Of a DNA stretch of 64,000 bases, positions 61,596 through 64,000 are shown in pieces. The notes below the pieces were generated by a model. The model searched no databases, was not told the DNA's origin, and saw nothing but the letters and a program-made list of their open reading frames with translations. Origin of the DNA: Climacteris rufus (Eukaryota; Chordata; Aves; Passeriformes; Climacteridae). The stretch is taken from assembly GCA_013398175.1 (NCBI GenBank), contig VZRZ01007232.1, forward strand, positions 136,414-200,413, given 5' to 3'. Position 1 is the first letter of the stretch. Every line of letters starts with the position of its first letter. The position numbers and the translations under genes were made by a program.

Positions 61596-61749
61596 GAAAT
61601 ACTAAGATAGCTTCCCTTTGTTTCACTCCATCAAATAAGAGCACCCTCAGGAAAAGTTTGTCTTTGACATCTTTTTTAGAAATTCTTTTATGGACTGTGT
61701 TTAAAGCCTTTTCAGTGGTTTCAAGTGGTAGACTAAAAATCATCGGAAG
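61596..61749 (+). CDS. Candidate coding exon, 154 nt, plus strand, unknown gene
   Basis: The acceptor 'gataaagttccccatcacag' and full-consensus donor GGAAG|gtgagt (61750-61755) bound 154 bases. Only one frame is open, for 50 full codons: NTKIASLCFTPSNKSTLRKS, then a hydrophobic stretch (LTSFLEILLWTVFKAFSVVS), then GRLKIIG. The other frames stop by the fifth codon. Start phase fits the preceding candidate at 61042-61156, so the two could be neighbouring exons of the rightward gene inferred from the CpG island. I cannot name the protein. A minus-strand 94-codon frame overlaps, so a homology search is needed to settle it. Confidence 0.38.
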
Positions 61750-62519
61750 GTGAGTCTAAGCAAGAGTGAGGAAGGAATGGGAAGCAAACACTGTGTGGCT
61801 TTACATTACATGCCATCATTGCAGGCTTACAAGTCACTGTAATTGCTGGTCTGGAGCTGGGAAGGGTTGAATATTTTGATCCCTTAAGCAAATGAAACAA
61901 CATGAGTGTGAGGGAAGTAGTATCCTTGTTTTGGAAAGCAATGAATAAAGATTTTTTTTTTTCAGTAGTGAGTTCCTGAAATCACCAGTGAAATGCCCAC
62001 ATTTGGAACAAAGCTTTTCTGTTGGAGACAGAGGGTACACCTATTTTGCAGGAGCTCAACCCTGGTCTAGGACAAGTGGCTGTAATCTACAAATAAGCCA
62101 ATCCTGCTTCTGAAGACAAGCAGAATGTGAGTGCTTGCTTTCTGCAGTGTGCTTGCTGAGGTGCAGCAGAAATGTCCTTGTCCTGCAGAAGCAGATGAGC
62201 TTGGAAGGTAGAACTGCTGCATGGCTGAGATCCATGCACATTGCAAGACACAGTGCCAACTACTTGCAGGGCAGATGATGAACAGAGCAATGGATTATTG
62301 GAGATAATAATGAGAAACCCTGGGTAGGGTCATGGTGAGACTCTTACTGTGTCCTCCTGTCTCCATTTTCAAGTGAGTGATAGACTTTAATTTTTTTTTC
62401 CCCAAATTTGTCTCACAGCTCCAGGACTGGAGTTATCTGGATTAAGTGAGAGTCATGCCTGTTTAATACGGAAAAATTTCTATTGTACTTCTAGCAAGAA
62501 GGATACGTGCCATGCTTTC

Positions 62520-63350
62520 AGGATGTGGAAATTTCTGTTCCAGAGCAGTACTGAAAAAGACCTAAGAATGATAAGGCTGCTGTCAAAGTAAATACTGGAG
62601 ATCTCAAATGGGCCCAGTGAACACAATGCTTTTCAACAAGGTTGAGTGTGAGGCCCTGATCCGGGATCAGAGAAGTCCCCAGTGGTAATACAGACTGGAG
62701 GAGGAGTTCATTGAGGGCATCCCTGCACAGAAGAACATAGATATTGGTAGATGAAAAATTCACATGGGATGACCATATCCTGGGCAGGATCAGAAGAAGC
62801 TTGGCCAGCAGGTCAGGGGAGATGATTCAGCCCCTGTGCTCTGATGAGGCCCCACCTGGAGTGCTGTGTCCAGCTCCAGGGCCCCAAACATAAGAACAGT
62901 GTGGAAGTGTTGGAGCAGGTCCAGAGGAGGCCACAAAGATATCAGAGGGCTGGGGCAGCTCTCCTGTGAGGACAGGCTGAGAAGAAACGGTTCCTGTAAG
63001 AGTTACTGTGGCCTTTCCATATAGAAATTGAGCCTATAAGAAACAGGGAAAGAGACTTTTTCCCAGGCCCCATAATGACAGCTCAAGGGGTTGCAGTTCT
63101 AGACAAAGACTGTAGCTTTATGTTAGATACAAGCAAGAATATTTGGTTATGAGGGTGCTGAGACACTGGAACAGTGCAGATTGCACAGAGTTGTTGTGGA
63201 TGCCCCGTCCCCAGAAGTGTTCAAGGCCGGGTTCCATGGGGCCCTGAGCAACCTGATCAGTGAAAGGAGAGCCCTGCTCAAGGCCAGATGGGCTGGAACG
63301 TGGTCAGAGGGTCTTTGAAGGTCCTTTCCAATCCAAAACATTCCGTGATT
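62520..63350 (+). mobile_element. 5'-truncated CR1 LINE, about 830 bases
   Basis: CR1 landmarks appear in order. They are 'caacaaggttgagtgtgagg', 'atgaggccccacctggag' with 'tgctgtgtccagctccagg', 'gttggagcaggtccagagg', 'ctcctgtgaggacaggctga', 'tgttagatacaagcaag', 'gagacactggaacagtgc', a 'gatgccccgtccccagaag' part, 'cctgagcaacctgatc', and the tail 'gtcctttccaatccaaaac' with 'attccgtgatt'. There is no intact ORF. Same orientation as the other three CR1 copies. The 5' border is approximate. Confidence 0.85.
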
Positions 63351-63976
63351 ATATGAAAGGAGTAAGGAATATGCCCTACACTGAATGCCATGTCTATTCC
63401 TGATGGTCACTGTTCATGGAAGCTGAAACAACTGAGCAAGTTGAGGTTTTCTCCTATCTCTTAAACTTGGAGCAAGTGAGGTGGGTGAGTGACTGGAGAG
63501 CCAGACAGGAGTCCAGTGGGACTGCATCAGTCTTGTGAAAGGGAAGCTTTAAGAGAATCAGGATCTTTGTTACACAGAAAGCAGAAATGGGAAGTTTCTG
63601 GCTCCAAGGTAAAGGTGCTGTCTGGATGTTGGCATTAAATTCAGGTGGGATGTGAGGCACGTGCTTTTAGCAGTTACTGTGTTCAAAATTTCAAAATTCC
63701 ATACCAGTCACTTTGAATGAGTTTGACTGTGTGTGTACATTCAAGACCATAAAAGGGAAAATTAATTTAGGGCAACCCTATGGCCTCTATTGCACAAGAT
63801 GCATGACAATCTAATTAAGATAATTTCCCCTGGTCTTCTTGCCAGTAAACACTGTTCTATCTGTCAGTATAGAAACAATAGAACAGCTCTAATTACAGCC
63901 ATTAGGCTAATAATTCTTGTTTAGTTAAAACTTCATCCAGCTCTTTTAGTGAGGGTGTTATTTAGCAGGTGTCATC
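63351..63976. other. Unique DNA, nothing recognised
   Basis: No exon or repeat can be supported between the CR1 end and the terminal microsatellite. Confidence 0.4.
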
Positions 63977-63996
63977 TTTGTTTGTTTGTTTGTTTA
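63977..63996. repeat. (TTTG)n microsatellite
   Basis: Five tandem TTTG units at the right edge of the window. Confidence 0.85.
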
Positions 63997-64000
63997 ATTT

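Overview
This window looks like vertebrate nuclear DNA from a bird, most likely a passerine. The evidence is the repeat content. Four CR1 retrotransposon 3' ends carry typical avian tails. One short element joins a tRNA-Ile-like head to a CR1 tail, which I remember as the design of a songbird SINE. There are also several avian-type solo LTRs. Nothing looks bacterial: there are no operons, ribosome binding sites or dense ORFs. The open frames seen in six-frame translation are nearly all chance frames, repeat remnants, or frames running through the N gap.

Layout: 1-125 is the GC-rich edge of a probable CpG island. From 125 to about 29.4 kb is mostly AT-rich sequence. It holds an old CR1/L3-like tail (4.3 kb), two oppositely oriented solo LTRs of one family (7.85-9.11 kb), two CR1s (17.3 and 21.4 kb), a solo LTR with intact target-site duplications (19.4-19.9 kb), a 69-base gap (20.4 kb), the SINE (26.2 kb), a block with telomere-like motifs (26.8-27.5 kb) and an ERVL-like LTR (28.0-28.5 kb). 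From about 31 to 40 kb there is an A-rich stretch with candidate minus-strand exons. A CpG island spans about 40.04-41.4 kb and is mostly lost in an 865-base gap. From 41.4 kb to the end the plus strand is T-rich and holds candidate plus-strand exons, two more CR1s and a long ancient CR1/L3-like copy.

My working model is inference only: a bidirectional CpG-island promoter near 40-41 kb drives one gene leftwards, ending near 31.0 kb, and one gene rightwards beyond the window. A third gene may start at the left-edge island and run right. The exon calls rest on splice-site-like sequence plus a single open frame, and I could not assign any of them to a known protein. I found no convincing RNA gene, CRISPR array or novel multi-gene system.
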